Assembly: GCA_021014325.1 (NCBI GenBank) | Contig: CM037472.1 | Coordinates: 26,087,063 to 26,151,062, forward strand | Direction: 5' to 3' | Length of the DNA: 64,000 nucleotides | Origin: Plazaster borealis | Lineage: Eukaryota; Echinodermata; Asteroidea; Forcipulatida; Labidiasteridae | Part shown: piece after piece, positions 22,427 to 63,658 of the stretch | Layout: the number at the start of each line of letters is the position of its first letter | Numbering within the stretch: position 1 is the stretch's first letter | Position numbers and translations under genes: made by a program | The notes under the pieces: model-generated | What the model was told of the DNA's origin: nothing | Databases searched by the model: none | Seen by the model: only the letters and a program-made list of their open reading frames with translations

Positions 22427-22432
22427 ATTAAA
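22427..22432 (+). terminator. Candidate PRORSD1 polyadenylation signal
   Basis: ATTAAA, the commonest variant hexamer, lies about 120 bp after the stop codon and before the minisatellite. Confidence 0.35.
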
Positions 22433-22551
22433 ACTCAGTTTTACTTTTGCCAGATAATTAGAATGTCCTGGATTCCATGCAGGTGTACCTAGTAATAATA
22501 CCTGAGATGCTGTGAAAGAATCTGGATGGACATTGCTTAGGGAATTTACAG

Positions 22552-23400
22552 GTCACTGTCCTGGTTGGGGGGAGGGGTGCTTAGATATGGGAGTTCAAAG
22601 GTCACTGTCCTGGCTGGGGAAGGGGTGCTTAGATATGGGAGTTCAAAGGTCACTGTCCTGGTTGGGGAGGGGGGCTTAGATATGGGAGTTCAAAGGTCAC
22701 TGTCCTGGTTGGGAAAGGGGTGCGAATTGGGAGTTCAAAGGTCACTGTCCTGGTTGGGGAGGGGGGCTTAGATATGGGAGTTCAAAGGTCACTGTCCTGG
22801 TTGGGGAGGGGGGCTTAGATATGGGAGTTCAAAGGTCACTGTCCTGGTTGGGGGAGGGGTGCTTAGATATGGGAGTTCAAATGTCACTGTCCTGGTTGGG
22901 GGAGGGGTGCTTAGATATGGGAGTTCAAATGTCACTGTCCTGGACGGGGGAGGGGTGCTTAGATATGGGAGTTCAAAGGTCACTGTCCTGGTTGGGGGAG
23001 GGGTGCTTAGATATGGGAGTTCAAAGGTCACTGTCCTGGCTGGGAAAGGGGTGCGAATTGGTAGTTCAAAGAATACTGTCCTGGTTGGGGAAGGGGGTTT
23101 TTAGATCTGGGGGTTCAAAGCTCACTGTCCTGGTTGGGGAGGGGGGCTTAGATATTGGAATTCAAATGTCACTGTCCTGACTGGGAGACGGGGCCCTAAA
23201 TCTGGGAGTTCAAAGGTCACTGTCCTGGTTTGGGGAGGGGGTTGTTAGAACTAGGAGTTGAAAGGTCACTGTCCTAGATGGGGGGGGGGGTACATGTTTG
23301 GGAGTTGAAAGGTCACTGTCCTGGATGGGGGTTGCAAATGTTTGGGAGTTTAAAGGTCACTGTCCAGTGTCCTTGATGGGGGGGAGGTGGGGCACAGGTT
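22552..23400 (+). repeat. 48-bp G-rich minisatellite
   Basis: About sixteen units of roughly 48 bp share GTCACTGTCCTGG, a G-rich block such as TTGGGGGAGGGGTGC, and TTAGATATGGGAGTTCAAAG. Early starts at 22552, 22601 and 22649 set the period. Later units (after about 23160) are more diverged. The G blocks are all on the plus strand. Reading frames across it translate the repeat and are not genes. Confidence 0.92.
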
Positions 23401-24169
23401 TGGGAGATGAAAGGTGGGGTTTGGGAGTTGAAAGGGTATTTTGATAGGGGGGGTAAGTTTGTCAAAAATTTCAGATAGTTTTGGGGGGTTTTTAAATTAG
23501 AGGCATAAGTACAGTTGTAAAAGTTGTAAACAGGGCAGCAAAGGTAAATGAGTTAAATATGACTGGTGGACCACAAAAACATGTCGGGATCAAAAAGGAA
23601 TTGCGGCATATTTTAATATGCTGTTAAGAAATAAGAACAAGAAATATTCATGAATCAATTATGGTGCAAGACACAAAGTTTGAGAGCTTCGACGTGATAT
23701 TTCAATATAAAATTTAATATCTTCAAATATAGTGGAAATTAAAAAGTGATATTAGCTATGAATAATTTGATTTGTGTTTAAAGAGAAGACATAAAATCGC
23801 ATTTATTTTATTTTTTACAATGCTTCAATATTTGACCTAGACAAAGTAAAACCATTTTGTGAACAAATATACAACTTAAATAATCAATAGTATGGTCATT
23901 AATAAGGGTAAATTTAATAAATACGCCAGTGGTAAATGAAATGTGTTGCTTACTACTCTTGTCAGGTGCTTGTACAAATTGACCATAAATACATCACTCT
24001 CAAAGTTCTTCACAATACTCCCCAAGTGTTGCCAGAGTTGGAACGAAACCCTCCATATATGGCAACTGGGGACAAAAATATCAACCAAAACAGACTAAAG
24101 AGTCCAAAGGGTTTGGTTTTAATTTGAAAATCACAACAGAATAGCTTGAACACTCAAAGGGTAGTTTAA

Positions 24170-24536
24170 AGGCACTGAACACGTTTGGAAATTGTCAAAG
24201 ACCAGTGTTCTCACTTGGTGTATCCCAACATATGCATCAAATAACAAGCCTGTGAAAATTTGGGCTCAATTGGTCATTGAAGTTGCAAGAAAATGATGAA
24301 AGAAAAAACACCCTTGTTGTACAAATTTGTGTGCTTTCAGATAGGAATAAAAACTTCTTCCAAGAAGTTTTTATTATTTTAGTGCGAAATTACCTCTTTC
24401 TCAAAAACTACGTTACTTCAGAGGGAGTCGTTTCTCACAATGTTTTATACTATCAACAGCTCTCTGTTGCTAGTTACCAAGTAAGTCTTTTATGCTAACA
24501 TTTGTTTTGAGTCATTACCAAACATGTACGATACCT
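24170..24536 (+). mobile_element. TTAA-flanked MITE, copy B
   Basis: TTAA on both sides, termini AGGCACTGAACACGTTTGG / CCAAACATGTACGATACCT. The central hairpin (24346-24375) has TTCTTCCAAGAA, one base off perfect symmetry. Confidence 0.85.
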
Positions 24537-26559
24537 TTAATTACCTCCAAACCATTTATGATACTATACCCAAACCAGGCCCTTCTTCAAAAAAAAAACC
24601 CAGACTGAGTTTATTTGCTCATCAAGTAGATGAGAATAAAAACTTTCAAAGAAGACCTTATTAGGTCCCTTAGATGTATAAGACATCACATCCCATTGAT
24701 ATTAAAGGTGATGATTTGGTTGCCATCAATTTAATGCCATTTCACTATTTCAAGGAAGTGCCTGCTGGTTTGGTTGCCTATGTGGGCATCACAACTGAAC
24801 GTATTTTTGACTGCATGAGGGCACTTATAACTGCAAATTTCCTTGCATCACAAATAGTAGTTTTATCTTGTTTTGACTGCCTGTTTGTTTTCTTGTAACA
24901 ACTGCCAAATATTGCAATTTTCCTTGCATTACAACTACAATTTAATCTTATTTTGACTGTCTCTATGTTGTTTTCTTGTAACAATTGCAAATAAAATTGC
25001 AAAAAACAACAACAATGGAAAAACAGTTCGTTTTTACTTGTTTCACATCATGTTAATTTGGTTCACACACACCATCACGCGGTCAAAAATACTGCAAATT
25101 ATTCAAAAATTCTATGATAATTTGTACAACCTTCAACAGAATCCTGAAAAACTGATTCATTTTTACACATTACATAACACTGTATCGCCCCAAACATTAT
25201 ATGTATTTTTCTTGTAAATCCTTGTGAAATTGTTCTTTGTACATTTGGTCATCACCAATCTTTGAGCTCTATATTTACTCAAAGATTTAGTTATTAAATA
25301 CACATTTTTATTAAATAGCAATGGTTTTATTTATTTATTAATGTAGAGTTAACTGTCCCATACGAATGAGCATGAATATTATTATTCATATTAATACATA
25401 ATTTCAATTGTTACAATAAAAAGGGATTGAGCAGGGGTTAATTACAAATACTAGGCACTGCACTAAAAAAGAAAAAAAAAAGAATTAAAAACCCCAAAAC
25501 AAACCAGAACGAAAAAATAAAAACAGAAAAAGGACAACCAAAATTATAAAAGTTGGCGAGCTGTTAATGACTTGCAGTCACTGGAGCTTCATAAATGAAA
25601 AAAAAAACCATGAAATCTACAGCAAAACCAGGGGAAGTCTCACATGTATTTGAATATTGGAACCCGCTAAACAGTATGATTTTGTTTACTTCACATGTTA
25701 CAGCAATGTACAAAACAGTGTTGAACTAACCAGTTAAAATACTTCACGCGGTTGGAATAAGATGAATCCAGGAAGGATGTTTGGAAGATTCAAAAACAAT
25801 GGGTAAATTCTTCCACTAATCATCTGTAAAATCATCTGTAAAATACTGCACAGGATTTTCACATCAGTCCCTCCTGCGTATTTCTACTTATACCAAGGGC
25901 CCCATTTGTCAAATACAATCATAGTTTAATTGATATACTATTTTTGTTGTTTTTCATGAGGACAATTCTGCTCTAGAATGCACCATGGGTCATGGGTTTG
26001 AATCCCACCCGAGTAGTCTGTGGTTTTGATATCCCGCAGGACTCGTGGGTTGTCACACATCGGTATACAACCAAAACAATCTGCAAAGTGGTGGAAATGC
26101 ACGGACAGGAACTCTATTTAAATCTTGCCTGCCTCCCAAGGCATTGGCCACGTTTTAGCATTTGTTGAGTTTTTGCAACTGCATGTCTGAGCTGTTGATA
26201 AAGTGCGCCATTTACTTGATATCTAATTGAAGCTAAAACAGCCGTTTGAGGTGACCCCGGCCGTTGAGGTGACCGATAAACGAGACCGATTTAAATCACG
26301 CATAACTATTTTGCACAAAAACAACAACAAGATAATTATGTATTGGATTTATAGGAACATGAACATTTTACACCCAGAGCCTTCGTTCATAAACCCAAAT
26401 GACTAAGATTGATGTTATTTCTTTTTCAATTTGGGAACTCTAGTAATGTGTCATGTCCGTTTGTTGCACACCATACCACTCAAAGATGTAATATTAACTG
26501 TCAAAAGGTTAATATACACACAGGAGGAAAGTCGCTAAGTAGAAGTTAAATAACAATAT

Positions 26560-27240
26560 ATAATCGGTATCCAAATAACTGTTACTCAGTGTTACTCAGT
26601 ATTCCACTAGTCTTCAATCAATAAGTACATATTAATTTAATTGAGAGCCAATATCATCCAACATGTCAATTTACGCTATTATTAATCAAATATTAATTCA
26701 AATTATTTTGCCAACATAATTTCATTTTGTATATCTTAATATTAATTAGTATTATTCAATGCATTACTATAATATAAGTCCACCACTATTAGTCGGTGCG
26801 CCAATATGAAATTCCCCAAATCTATCAAAATTACATTATAAATCAGCTTTGCTGTTGACAATCAAAAAATAAATTTATCCTCGCCCAATCAATCCAACTC
26901 TTCAGCCACACATCTATAAACATCTATCAATAAATCGCCCCAGATGCAATAGAGATCAATATTATTGCAATCAAATTAAGAATTAATCAATTAATCAAGC
27001 TAAACTGTTGATCATCGTTTACACTGATCAATATCCGGTTCCAATTCCAATCAATTGCCCTCAATTCATAATTGATCCAACCACAATCAATCAATCAATC
27101 AAACAAACGTTAAGCTGCATTACTGATAAGTATTGCAATTGATCAATCAATATTTCAGTCAATCAGTTTCATTTCAATCAATCCAGATTCAAAATTAATC
27201 GTTTCACAATCAATCAATCTGATCTGTCAATTTTCCCCCC
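26560..27240. repeat. ATCAAT-rich low-complexity stretch
   Basis: Dense ATCAATC and ATTAAT motifs without a clean period give a strongly AT-biased, CAAT-rich block. It is possibly a decayed simple repeat. No coding signal. Confidence 0.5.
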
Positions 27241-27459
27241 TCGTGTTATCAAATTCAGTCCTACTTCATTCAAGTTAATTAATATCTTACTATGAACAGA
27301 TATGCCATTTTGGTAAATTGCTATTATGAATAGTTTTAAAGTTTTATATCAAAATATCCAAGTAACACAATTGGCCTTTTTCAATCAGTTTGTCAATATC
27401 AGTATCTAATATTATATTATCAATACTATTGATTACATAACACCCAGGTAGATCCTTAT

Positions 27460-27790
27460 CATTTGATTGGAGGATTGTAGGTCATGCAGCCTTCAATATT
27501 CAAACCATTACATGATGGCCTACGTCATACATCATGCATTTTGGTTCTATTCACCATGCATAATTTCGTCCCATCCTGTTTTTACTATTGACCTTGTGTT
27601 ATACACAGCAGTACAAAACACATTCCTAGTGGATGATAGGACACAATTTGGTACATTTTGTTTAAGTGTTTCCCCCCCTAAATGACAATGATCTACTTGG
27701 ATGTAACACAAAACAAATAACGAATGTTCAGGATTCGTGCAAATTTTCATTCGTTGAAAGATGGAATGTTCCATTCAATGAGTCAAAGTC
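27460..27790. repeat. Dispersed repeat shared with 58245-58640
   Basis: Both loci open with GATTGGAGGATTGTAGGTCA, share TACACAGCAGTACAAAA, and close near ATGATCTACTTGGAT...TTCATTC. The ends contain TTTGATTGGAGGAT and its inverse, suggesting an inverted-repeat element. Confidence 0.55.
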
Positions 27791-28167
27791 CAAAGCCAAC
27801 TGGACTCTTCCGCACGGGACAATTTTTAACAAGAGAACTTGACTAAAATCACATCGATGTTAAAAAATAGCAAATTCCAGTCATGTGAAAGCTATCCTTG
27901 TTAAATAACAACCAAGGACCCTTGTTATTCTTAACAGAGATTCAGACCTCCTCCGAAAAATAGCAACCATCTTAAAATCACCATGATATGTAGTGTAAAA
28001 CGATTACTGTGCCATAACCAAGAACCCTTGCTATGGCGATATCACTATTCCCATGCACAGAACATGTCACTAGTAGATAAAGTGTCCAGTGTATGAACAA
28101 TCATGACCTTAAACCACCCCTCCCCCACTCCTGAAAAATAAGGGACTTTGGGAAATTTATGTTTTAA

Positions 28168-28535
28168 AGGCACTGAACACATTTGGTAATTGTCAAAGAC
28201 CAGTGTTCTCACTTGGTGTATCCCAACATATGCACAAAATAACAAGCCTGTGAAAATTTGGGCTCAATTGGTCATCGAAGTTGCACAAAAAAGAGGAAAG
28301 AAAAAACACCCTTGTTCTACAAATTGATGTGCTTTCAGAGAGGAATAAAAGGCTTCAGGCCTGAAGTCTTTTATTATTTTAGTGAGAAATTACCTCTTTC
28401 TCAAAAACTACGTTACTTCAGAGGGAGTCGTTTCTCACAATGTTTTATACTATCAACAGCTCTCCGTTGCTCGTTACCAAGTAAGTTTTTATGCTAATAT
28501 ATATTTTGAGTAATTACCAAACGTGTACAGTGCCT
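28168..28535 (+). mobile_element. TTAA-flanked MITE, copy C
   Basis: TTAA flanks; termini AGGCACTGAACACATTTGG / CGTGTACAGTGCCT. The central palindrome CTTCAGGCCTGAAG (28353-28366) replaces the TTGCAA core of copies A and G while remaining perfectly symmetrical. Confidence 0.85.
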
Positions 28536-29633
28536 TTAAGAAGTCATGTGACAGCTTGTTAAATAGTCTCAATCGAGCGAAGTGACAGACAACCAGCATC
28601 CATTACCGAGGACCTTTGTTATTGGTGCTCATGTGAAAGGGCCTTTCGATGCAAACTGCACAGTTGTATTTGATATACTCACATAAATCCTACTACCTGT
28701 CTATAAGTCTGTCCTCTCGATCAAAATTGCTAAAACAGGATATGATAATATATATAGATATCAATTTTCATTTTACACTATAAGACATTAAAGAATACAT
28801 ATTTTAACAAATATATATATATATAAATTATATACAATAGATCAAAAAGAAAAGTAAAAATTCAAGAGTTTCAATAACTTCCATAACACTTAATTTTGAT
28901 ATAAAACTTTTTAATATATAAATGTTTGTATTAATATAAAAATTAGGATTTGGATAAGAAAAGTCAGCCTAAATACTATTTTTCATTTGTGTGTGTGTGT
29001 GTGTGTTTTTTTTGTTTATTCTCACAAAAATATTTAAAGGGATGGTACAACTTTGGTAATTGCTTGATTCCAATATTAACAACTGGAAAGCTTGATTGTT
29101 GCAAATGTGTTTTATGGTTAAAATCACTCATATTTGCTTCAAAAAATATATAAACATGCCCAGATTAAACTTGTAAGAAATTTAAAGAAGTTTTTAAAAT
29201 AATTAGAAATCCTTCAGCAACTGTTTTCAAATAATATTAAATGGTTAGTTTTAAGATGTAAGTTGAAAAAAAGATGATTTGAATGAAACCATTGCTGTAC
29301 TTTCCCTTTGAGTAGATCTGTGGAGGGGGGAAAATTTGAAGAAAAAACCCAGTATGTAGTTCCCCTTTGGCATCATACAATGTAAAGTTGGCAATCTTTA
29401 GGAGTAAATCAATCAATTTGTTAACGCACAATGATGCGTTATGCGTAAAAACCGCGTGCGTCCTGCAGGAGTTCCATCAAATTCCTTGCATGATCAGTTG
29501 TGGAACCACTTGGCTGCGTAGAGAAAAGTTTGAACGCTTGACGCAGCTCAAAGCCAAAACCTAAGTTGCCAGTAAGATGCCGTCTGTTGAGAACTATGCA
29601 TACTTTTGATTGATACAATGAGAGCAGATGCTT

Positions 29634-29955
29634 TTGAGTATCGTAACAGCTATTTTGTTTTTGAGTATCGTAACAGCTATTTTGTTTTTGAGTATCGTAA
29701 CAGCTATTATGTTTTTGAGCATCGTAACAGCTATTTTGTTTTTGAGTATCGTAACAGCTATTTTGTTTTTGAGTATCGAAACAGCTATTTTGTTTTTGAG
29801 TATCATAACAGCTATTTTGTTTTTGAGTATCGTTACAGCTATTTCGTTTTTGAGTATCGTAACAGCTATTTGGTTTTTGAGTATCATTCAGCTAATATGT
29901 TTTTTAAATATCGTAACAGCTATTTTGTTTTTTAGTATCGTTACAGCTATTTTAT
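29634..29955. repeat. 27-bp tandem repeat
   Basis: About twelve units of GAGTATCGTAACAGCTATTT plus TGTTTTT. Because 27 is a multiple of three, several frames stay open on both strands (for example a nine-residue EYRNSYFVF repeat), but flanking sequence gives no start context, intron or homology, so I treat it as a satellite. Confidence 0.9.
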
Positions 29956-30894
29956 TTTTAACCTTCTTGCAACAAAGGTCTCCTTCATCAAAGAAAAACA
30001 ACACACGGTCGTAGGCATGCAGAAAATTGTAAAAGAGATGACCATGAAAAAAAGTATTCATTTTAAATTAATACCCTTCAGGTAATGCCCATCTCTCTCG
30101 CCTACAGGCCACTTATGGAGAACCAGATAGGCTTCTTGTGCAATAACTAATCAATTATCTTCGGCTCAGTGCTATAAGGTCATTAATTGCAATTTCATAG
30201 TCGTAATGATCAAAAGGTCATTTAATGAAAAATGCGTATAAATTTAAAACAAAATAATCAAAATCAACAAATAAATGTTTTACTTAGAAAATTAAAGTTT
30301 CTTTTTGCCTTTTATCAAACAAATACTCTGAAGACCACTCTTGATCAATAAGCCCCATTTACCAGGAGCTCCAAAATATGCAGAGGCAATTTTATGAAAT
30401 CATGCAAATTACACTAATGACCTTATAGTCCTGAGCAGACGTTATTGGCCACCAAAAGTAAAAGCACAAGTCTTGATAAGCATTACAGTTAACCAGCGGC
30501 ATAGCTAGGGTTCATAGGTGAGGTTCACCCACTTTGTCTTTGAAAATCTTAGTATCAGTAAAATCCACAACCCACACCCACCCACTGTTTATACAAAAAA
30601 GGTGACCCTTTATCGATTTGGCGCCCCCTCCAAAGGCTGCACCCGGGGCGCGTGCCCCCACCCTCTCCCCCAACCACCACAAAGCTATGCCACTGCATTT
30701 AATATTGATTAAATACAAAACCCAACTTTAAAAGATTAAGTCTTTAAATCACTCCCCTTTATGAAGGTTTATTAAACATGAGCAACCAAGCTTCAGAAGA
30801 AATACAGTGGAACATTATCCCTAGTACAATCTTCAAATCTGCAAAGGGTTGATTTGAAGTTAGCGACCTGACTGCTCATAACTAGTACCACCCA

Positions 30895-31340
30895 GCCTTG
30901 CTACCATGGGCAGCGCACCGTATCGATACCTCTCATCATTAACCCCTGGAAGGGAAGTGCTGAAAAACAACGCTGATTGGCTAACCAAAAGTGACTGCTC
31001 TTCGCGCACGCGTTAAAAATTGTAAAGTGCTTGTAGGGCACTTAGCACGCGCATGTCAAAATGCAAGTATTTTGACACAATCCACTTCAAATGAATAATG
31101 TTTTCACACGGTCACCCTGAAATGCATATAGTTAGACATGTCGAAAGATCAAAGAAGAATGAGAGGGGACCAGTTGCTCTATGACTTGATGCATCTGCGT
31201 ACGTCTCCAACACAGAATGCATCAACCACAGGATTAATTAAAATATCCAATATATTTGGATATTTCGAAGTCACACTTCCAGGGGTTATGATCGAGCAAG
31301 GCATTCTGGGGAAAAAATGGCGAGGTGAGATTGTAACACC
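30895..31340 (+). repeat. Dispersed repeat shared (inverted) with 59930-60375
   Basis: Both copies contain, in opposite orientation, AACCCCTGGAAG, AACAACGCTGATTGGCTWACC, a GCGCGYGTTAAA-like block, and GAGAGGGGACCAGTTGCTCTAT. Length about 450 bp. Class unknown; the termini suggest a DNA element. Confidence 0.55.
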
Positions 31341-32549
31341 ACTGGTAATGAGGTTAAGTACAACCAAACCTATTCAGTTAAACCACTGAACCATGATTCA
31401 TTCACATGGTCTCTTCTTTTGCCAAGGGTTAAAAGGATTTGAGCACCAGTCACACAATTGCACCCTCAGGTTTGCTCTATGTTAGGTATCTAGACCAATA
31501 GAACCAACAACTGTAGATGATCATCAGTCAAACTTGCTCATTTCAGCATGTGTGGTTGCACAGAGTGGTAAAATGGCGATCGATCAAGGTATAAATCCCT
31601 GACTCGCTTTTCAAAACATTGATTAGAAATCATTAATACAATACAGCTAGAACAATAAAGCACCTGCCTAAATAAGACAATTTTGATTGGTCCCTTAAAA
31701 ATGATAGCGTCCAATTGAAACAGGCACATAGTTTTTTGTATTTACATATGTACTTAATAATACTTCTTTATGATACAAGTCAAGAGACTTTTGAAGCCAA
31801 AACTGACTGATTCTTCAAATGCTTATTTGTAGGATAAAGGCACTATGCCCAGCGTGCAATACAATACAATTGAGTATTTATCTAACAGTTTATTCTTTGT
31901 AAAAGGTAGCAAAATTCTCTCCTCAGTATATTTTAAATGGTGCTTCTGTCTAACTTATATTTGTAAATGAACAGAGAGATTCTATTTTACACATAAAAAC
32001 ATTGCCATATTTGAAGACATTGGCAGTGTGGAGATGAGGGAACCCTACAGTGGTTCCATAACCAGGCCTGATGCTTTGTTTTTGAAAGTGTACGGACACC
32101 AAGGCGTTTTCAAGTCTTGCCAACCATGGTAGGCGCACAGGATGGGCCAATGAGCAACCTTCTTTTGACCAATCTAGCTACCGTACTCAAAAGATGTCGG
32201 GTGCATAAGGTTCATCTGCATTCAGCAGCCTACCGACATGTGTACATGTTATTTGAAGTTTCGCGGGTAACATTTCTGAGATGTTTCTTGATAAGTACCT
32301 TCCCTTCGTAAACTGTATAATCCTTTACTGAGCATGGTATTAGCCAGTGGGGTGTCTGGGTGACTTTTGGACACCCTGTTTTAAATTTGGACACCCTGTT
32401 TTATCTGTCATTTACATGTAAATGTATTGTAAGTGAACAATTTGGACACCCACAGAAAATTTGGACACCTGTTAACCAAATCCTGGCTAAAACCATGGTA
32501 CGGCGCATTGATCATCAATCACCATGCCACTGCAAAATACGATGCTGAA

Positions 32550-32760
32550 TTTAAGGCCTGGAATAACCCGCAGACCATGGAGGCCATGGACTCTGTTGCC
32601 CCCGGTCTTGGCCTTGTTGCCCCCGGTCTTGGCCTTGGTCCATCTTCAAAAGTTTCCCACAGACTGCAAGATTTTCCAATGGAAGTGCCTTTTGCAAAAT
32701 GAAAAATGGCCTTGCCCTCTCAAAGATGAAATTCCAGGCCTGGAATTTTGACATCTAAAA
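32550..32760 (+). repeat. Dispersed repeat shared with 61290-61515
   Basis: Both loci run from GGCCTRGAATTAA through CATGGAGGCCATGG, GGTCTTGGCCTTGGT and GAAGTGCCYTTTGCAAAATG to AAATTCCAGGCC. The ends AGGCCTGGAAT and ATTCCAGGCCT are inverted copies. It lies just downstream of the MSK stop codon. Confidence 0.6.
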
Positions 32761-32870
32761 TTTAAATTCTCAAGAAACCTTTGCAAACAGTGAGCACGGT
32801 TTGAGTTGGATGAATAATTCACCCTTGGTTTGGTTTTCATTCCAGCTCGCAATTAGAATTCACTATTATT

Positions 32871-60676
<27,806 letters not shown>

Positions 60677-61289
60677 CTGAAAGAAATGAAATTTGGTATA
60701 AAATTAAGAAACAAAATTTAACAGAAAACCATAAAAAAAGGTGTTTAGTCCTCAACTCCTCATTCTATGCACAAAATAGAAGCACTGTACATGTAGCACT
60801 TGAAAAAATGGGAAAAGGCTAAGCATTATTGTAAATTTTGTGTTCATTTCTGGATTTGTCAATTATTTTATGAATACTCTACCATTCCCATCATAAAACC
60901 AACATTTGAAAATTAACTTAAAATACAATCTACATGTAAGTGCTCTTATTAGACAAATTGCATGCAAGTACACTAGGTCGTATGTAGTAACTGATGTGTT
61001 CATTTAGTATTATGAGTTTTGTAAATGCTACAAATAATTGTTGACAGAGGGACCTGTATCTTCCATATTTTCTCTTAGATGGTCAGCCAAGCAAAATATC
61101 ATAACTGAAGCTGCATACAGCTCAATAACAGATGGCAAGTACATGTAATCAAACACAAGTGTGAAGGCATCAATGTTTCATTCCGGGTCAATTCAACACG
61201 CCGTCTCCCAAGTCAATCTCACAGATGATTTCCTTTAAGTTTGCTCAAATCTTTTGGTCAAATTTCATTAAACTTGTATCCTCGCACTC

Positions 61290-61515
61290 TTTCAGGCCTA
61301 GAATTAAACAGAGGTCATGGAGGCCATGGCCTCTGCTGCTCCCCTTGGAGACCATGGCCTCAGTTGCCCCACTGAGGCAATGGCCTCCATTGCCCTGGTC
61401 TTGGCCTTGGTGCCCCTTCAAAAGATTCCCATTGACTTCAAGATTTTCTATTATGGAAGTGCCCTTTGCAAAATGGCATTGCCCTCTCACAGTTAAAATT
61501 CCAGGCCCGATGTTT
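61290..61515 (+). repeat. Dispersed repeat shared with 32550-32760
   Basis: From AGGCCTAGAATTAAACAG through CATGGAGGCCATGGCCTC and TGGTCTTGGCCTTGGT to AAAATTCCAGGCC. Repeated GGCCATGGCC motifs make it locally palindromic. Confidence 0.6.
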
Positions 61516-61598
61516 CACTATCAGACTTGAACCTCCGCACCTCTAGTGAGGAATCATGGACAAAGATGCAACATTCTGAAAGATTTTACATGATTTAA

Positions 61599-61964
61599 AG
61601 GCACTGAACACGTTTGGAAATTGTCAAAGACCAGTGTTCTCACTTGGTGTATCCCAACATATGCATAAAATAACAAGCCTGTGAAAATTTGGGCTCAATT
61701 GGTCATCGAAGTTGCAATAAATTGATGAAAGAAAAAACACCCTTGTTGTGCAAATTTGTGTGCTTTCAGATAGGAATAAAAACTTCTTGCAAGAAGTTTT
61801 TATTATTTTAGTGAGAAATTACCTCTTTCTCAAAAACTACGTTACTTCAGAGGGAGTTGTTTCCTACAATGTTTTATACTATCAACAGCTCTCCATTGCT
61901 TGTTACCCAGTAAGTTTTTATGCTAATATTTGTTTTGAGTCATTACCAAACGTGTACGATACCT
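61599..61964 (+). mobile_element. TTAA-flanked MITE, copy G
   Basis: TTAA flanks; termini AGGCACTGAACACGTTTGG / CGTGTACGATACCT. The central palindrome spans a perfect 30 bp (61775-61804) around CTTCTTGCAAGAAG. Confidence 0.87.
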
Positions 61965-63322
61965 TTAACAATAATGTCTTCACCATCTTCTCTTTAAAAG
62001 TATTTTCAGACCAACGGGTTACAGACACAAGGGACAAGAGTTCCTTAGTTTCTTTACAAGATACAATACTAATAGCAGTTACATTTAAGGTTTTTTTTTC
62101 CCTGGCCAAACAAATTTTGAAGCTCAGCTAACAGTTTCATAAAACAGGGACAATATAAAAAGGGTAATAATGTGCGAGGGCCCAGAAAATTGAATATGTC
62201 AAGATCCACAGGTAACCTTGCAAAGTAGAGGAAATTTAGTACCCTTCTCAATCAGAACCCCCCCCCCCTGACAAACAAAGAAATCCTCACTTTTAGAAGT
62301 TATTCATAAAAATGTGAAATTTCAAACTACTGTCTCGGGACACTACACAATTCCCTTTGAGGAAATTTTTTTCTTAGAAACCTGTCGGATTTCCTCGGAG
62401 GACAATGTGCATCAATAATCGTGGGCATTAGTCGCATGAAATCCTATCTTTCCCCAAGCTCCCAAGGACCTTTCATTCAACATCTTGAATCTGATGAGGA
62501 GAGATTTCATCCTATTCTAAGACGACTCTCATCTCCGTGTCCCAAGGTTTTTATTTATCTGTTATTTATAGCTTTAATTGTTGTCAAACTTGTGGTGAGG
62601 TTTTTTCTTCAATGTAGGCCTACGGTGGAATTGTCTTTTTGGACATAAACAACTGAACAAATAAATAGGTCATCCCGATAGCTACATGTATTACGAAAAC
62701 ACAACTTCAAAATTTTAAGTCTGAACTGCTCAGCTAGAGTAATAAATGTTTACAAATTTCAATCTTAAAAATTTGATTTGGCCCACCCACCCGAAAGTTT
62801 GATTCTTAGATATTAAAATATGTACCCAAATACACTGAAGAACAATGCTTCAAATGAAGCAGATATTTAAGATCAATGTTCTCCCAGCTCAGGAGTTTTC
62901 AATGGTGTTTCCACTCCAGCATGGAACTTTGTAGTTGAAACAGAAGAGGACATTTTTGCCATCTCTCCATCAGGCATAGAGGTCGGCTATCGAAACAAGG
63001 TTGACCGATAACAATGGATCTAGGCACTGACAATAACAGACAATTTGGAAGGAGCCGCTGGGTACTTTTCCCTTAAAATCTTGGGGTTTTTCCATTATTT
63101 TAATTGTAAACTGAATTTCGATTTCATTTGACCATCCCACCCACAATTTCAAAATAAATTATAAATTGTTTAACATTGATAATTCTGATTGGCCCCCTGA
63201 GACACAATTTCTCTTTTGACTAAATGAAAGACATCCCCAGAAGAATTAATTAATTACATTACATTTCTCCACTAGAGAGAAATGATGGATCTAAGCACAC
63301 AGTTGTACACATTATGTACACA

Positions 63323-63349
63323 AGTACATGTACATGATGTACATGTACT
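63323..63349. repeat. 27-bp perfect palindrome
   Basis: AGTACATGTACAT, a single central G, then the exact inverse. The surrounding sequence is also TACATG-rich, so it may be chance within a low-complexity stretch. Confidence 0.7.
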
Positions 63350-63658
63350 GATCACAATTGATATGTAAACATATTGCATTCAGATGAACCAGATTGGGGT
63401 AGGTATGAGATGTAGTTATATCATAAATGAAAACGCAGGTAATCTCTCCATTGTTTGAATAAATTTGGGCCAGAGTGCACTTTACCCCCTGTTTTCACAA
63501 GGTTATATTCTGTTGCCACCTCGCATTTCAACAGGCTGCCATTGTTCTCTGAAACTTTCCATTGTTACAGTAATGTGGGAAAGCAATCCCCCAACTTACT
63601 CAATCATACATTGTACAGCTACTACAAGTTCATCAAAAGAAGCGCCTAAATGTGCCTA

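Larger units (their letters stand above)
22307..32870. other. Gene-free interval between convergent PRORSD1 and MSK genes
   Basis: No exon was found in about 10.5 kb. Contents: a G-rich 48-bp minisatellite (22552-23400), TTAA elements at 24170 and 28168, a stretch rich in ATCAAT (26560-27240), a repeat shared with 58245-58640, AT dinucleotide and short GT runs (28790-29010), a 27-bp tandem repeat (29634-29955), and repeats shared with 59930-60375 and 61290-61515. The remainder is AT-rich with nothing recognised. Confidence 0.6.

Noticed and set aside
22565..23180. Reading frames with repeated LDMGVQRSLSWLGEG peptides
   Set aside because: They translate the 48-bp minisatellite; both strands are equally open and there is no gene context.
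29594..30014. Possible repeat protein (EYRNSYFVF or ILKNKIAVT repeats)
   Set aside because: Open on both strands because the unit is 27 bp; no start context, splice sites or homology support.
62421..62648. Possible missing N-terminal MSK exon or separate small gene
   Set aside because: Neither strand gives the expected LTVKHELR-like sequence before a donor; no other motif seen.
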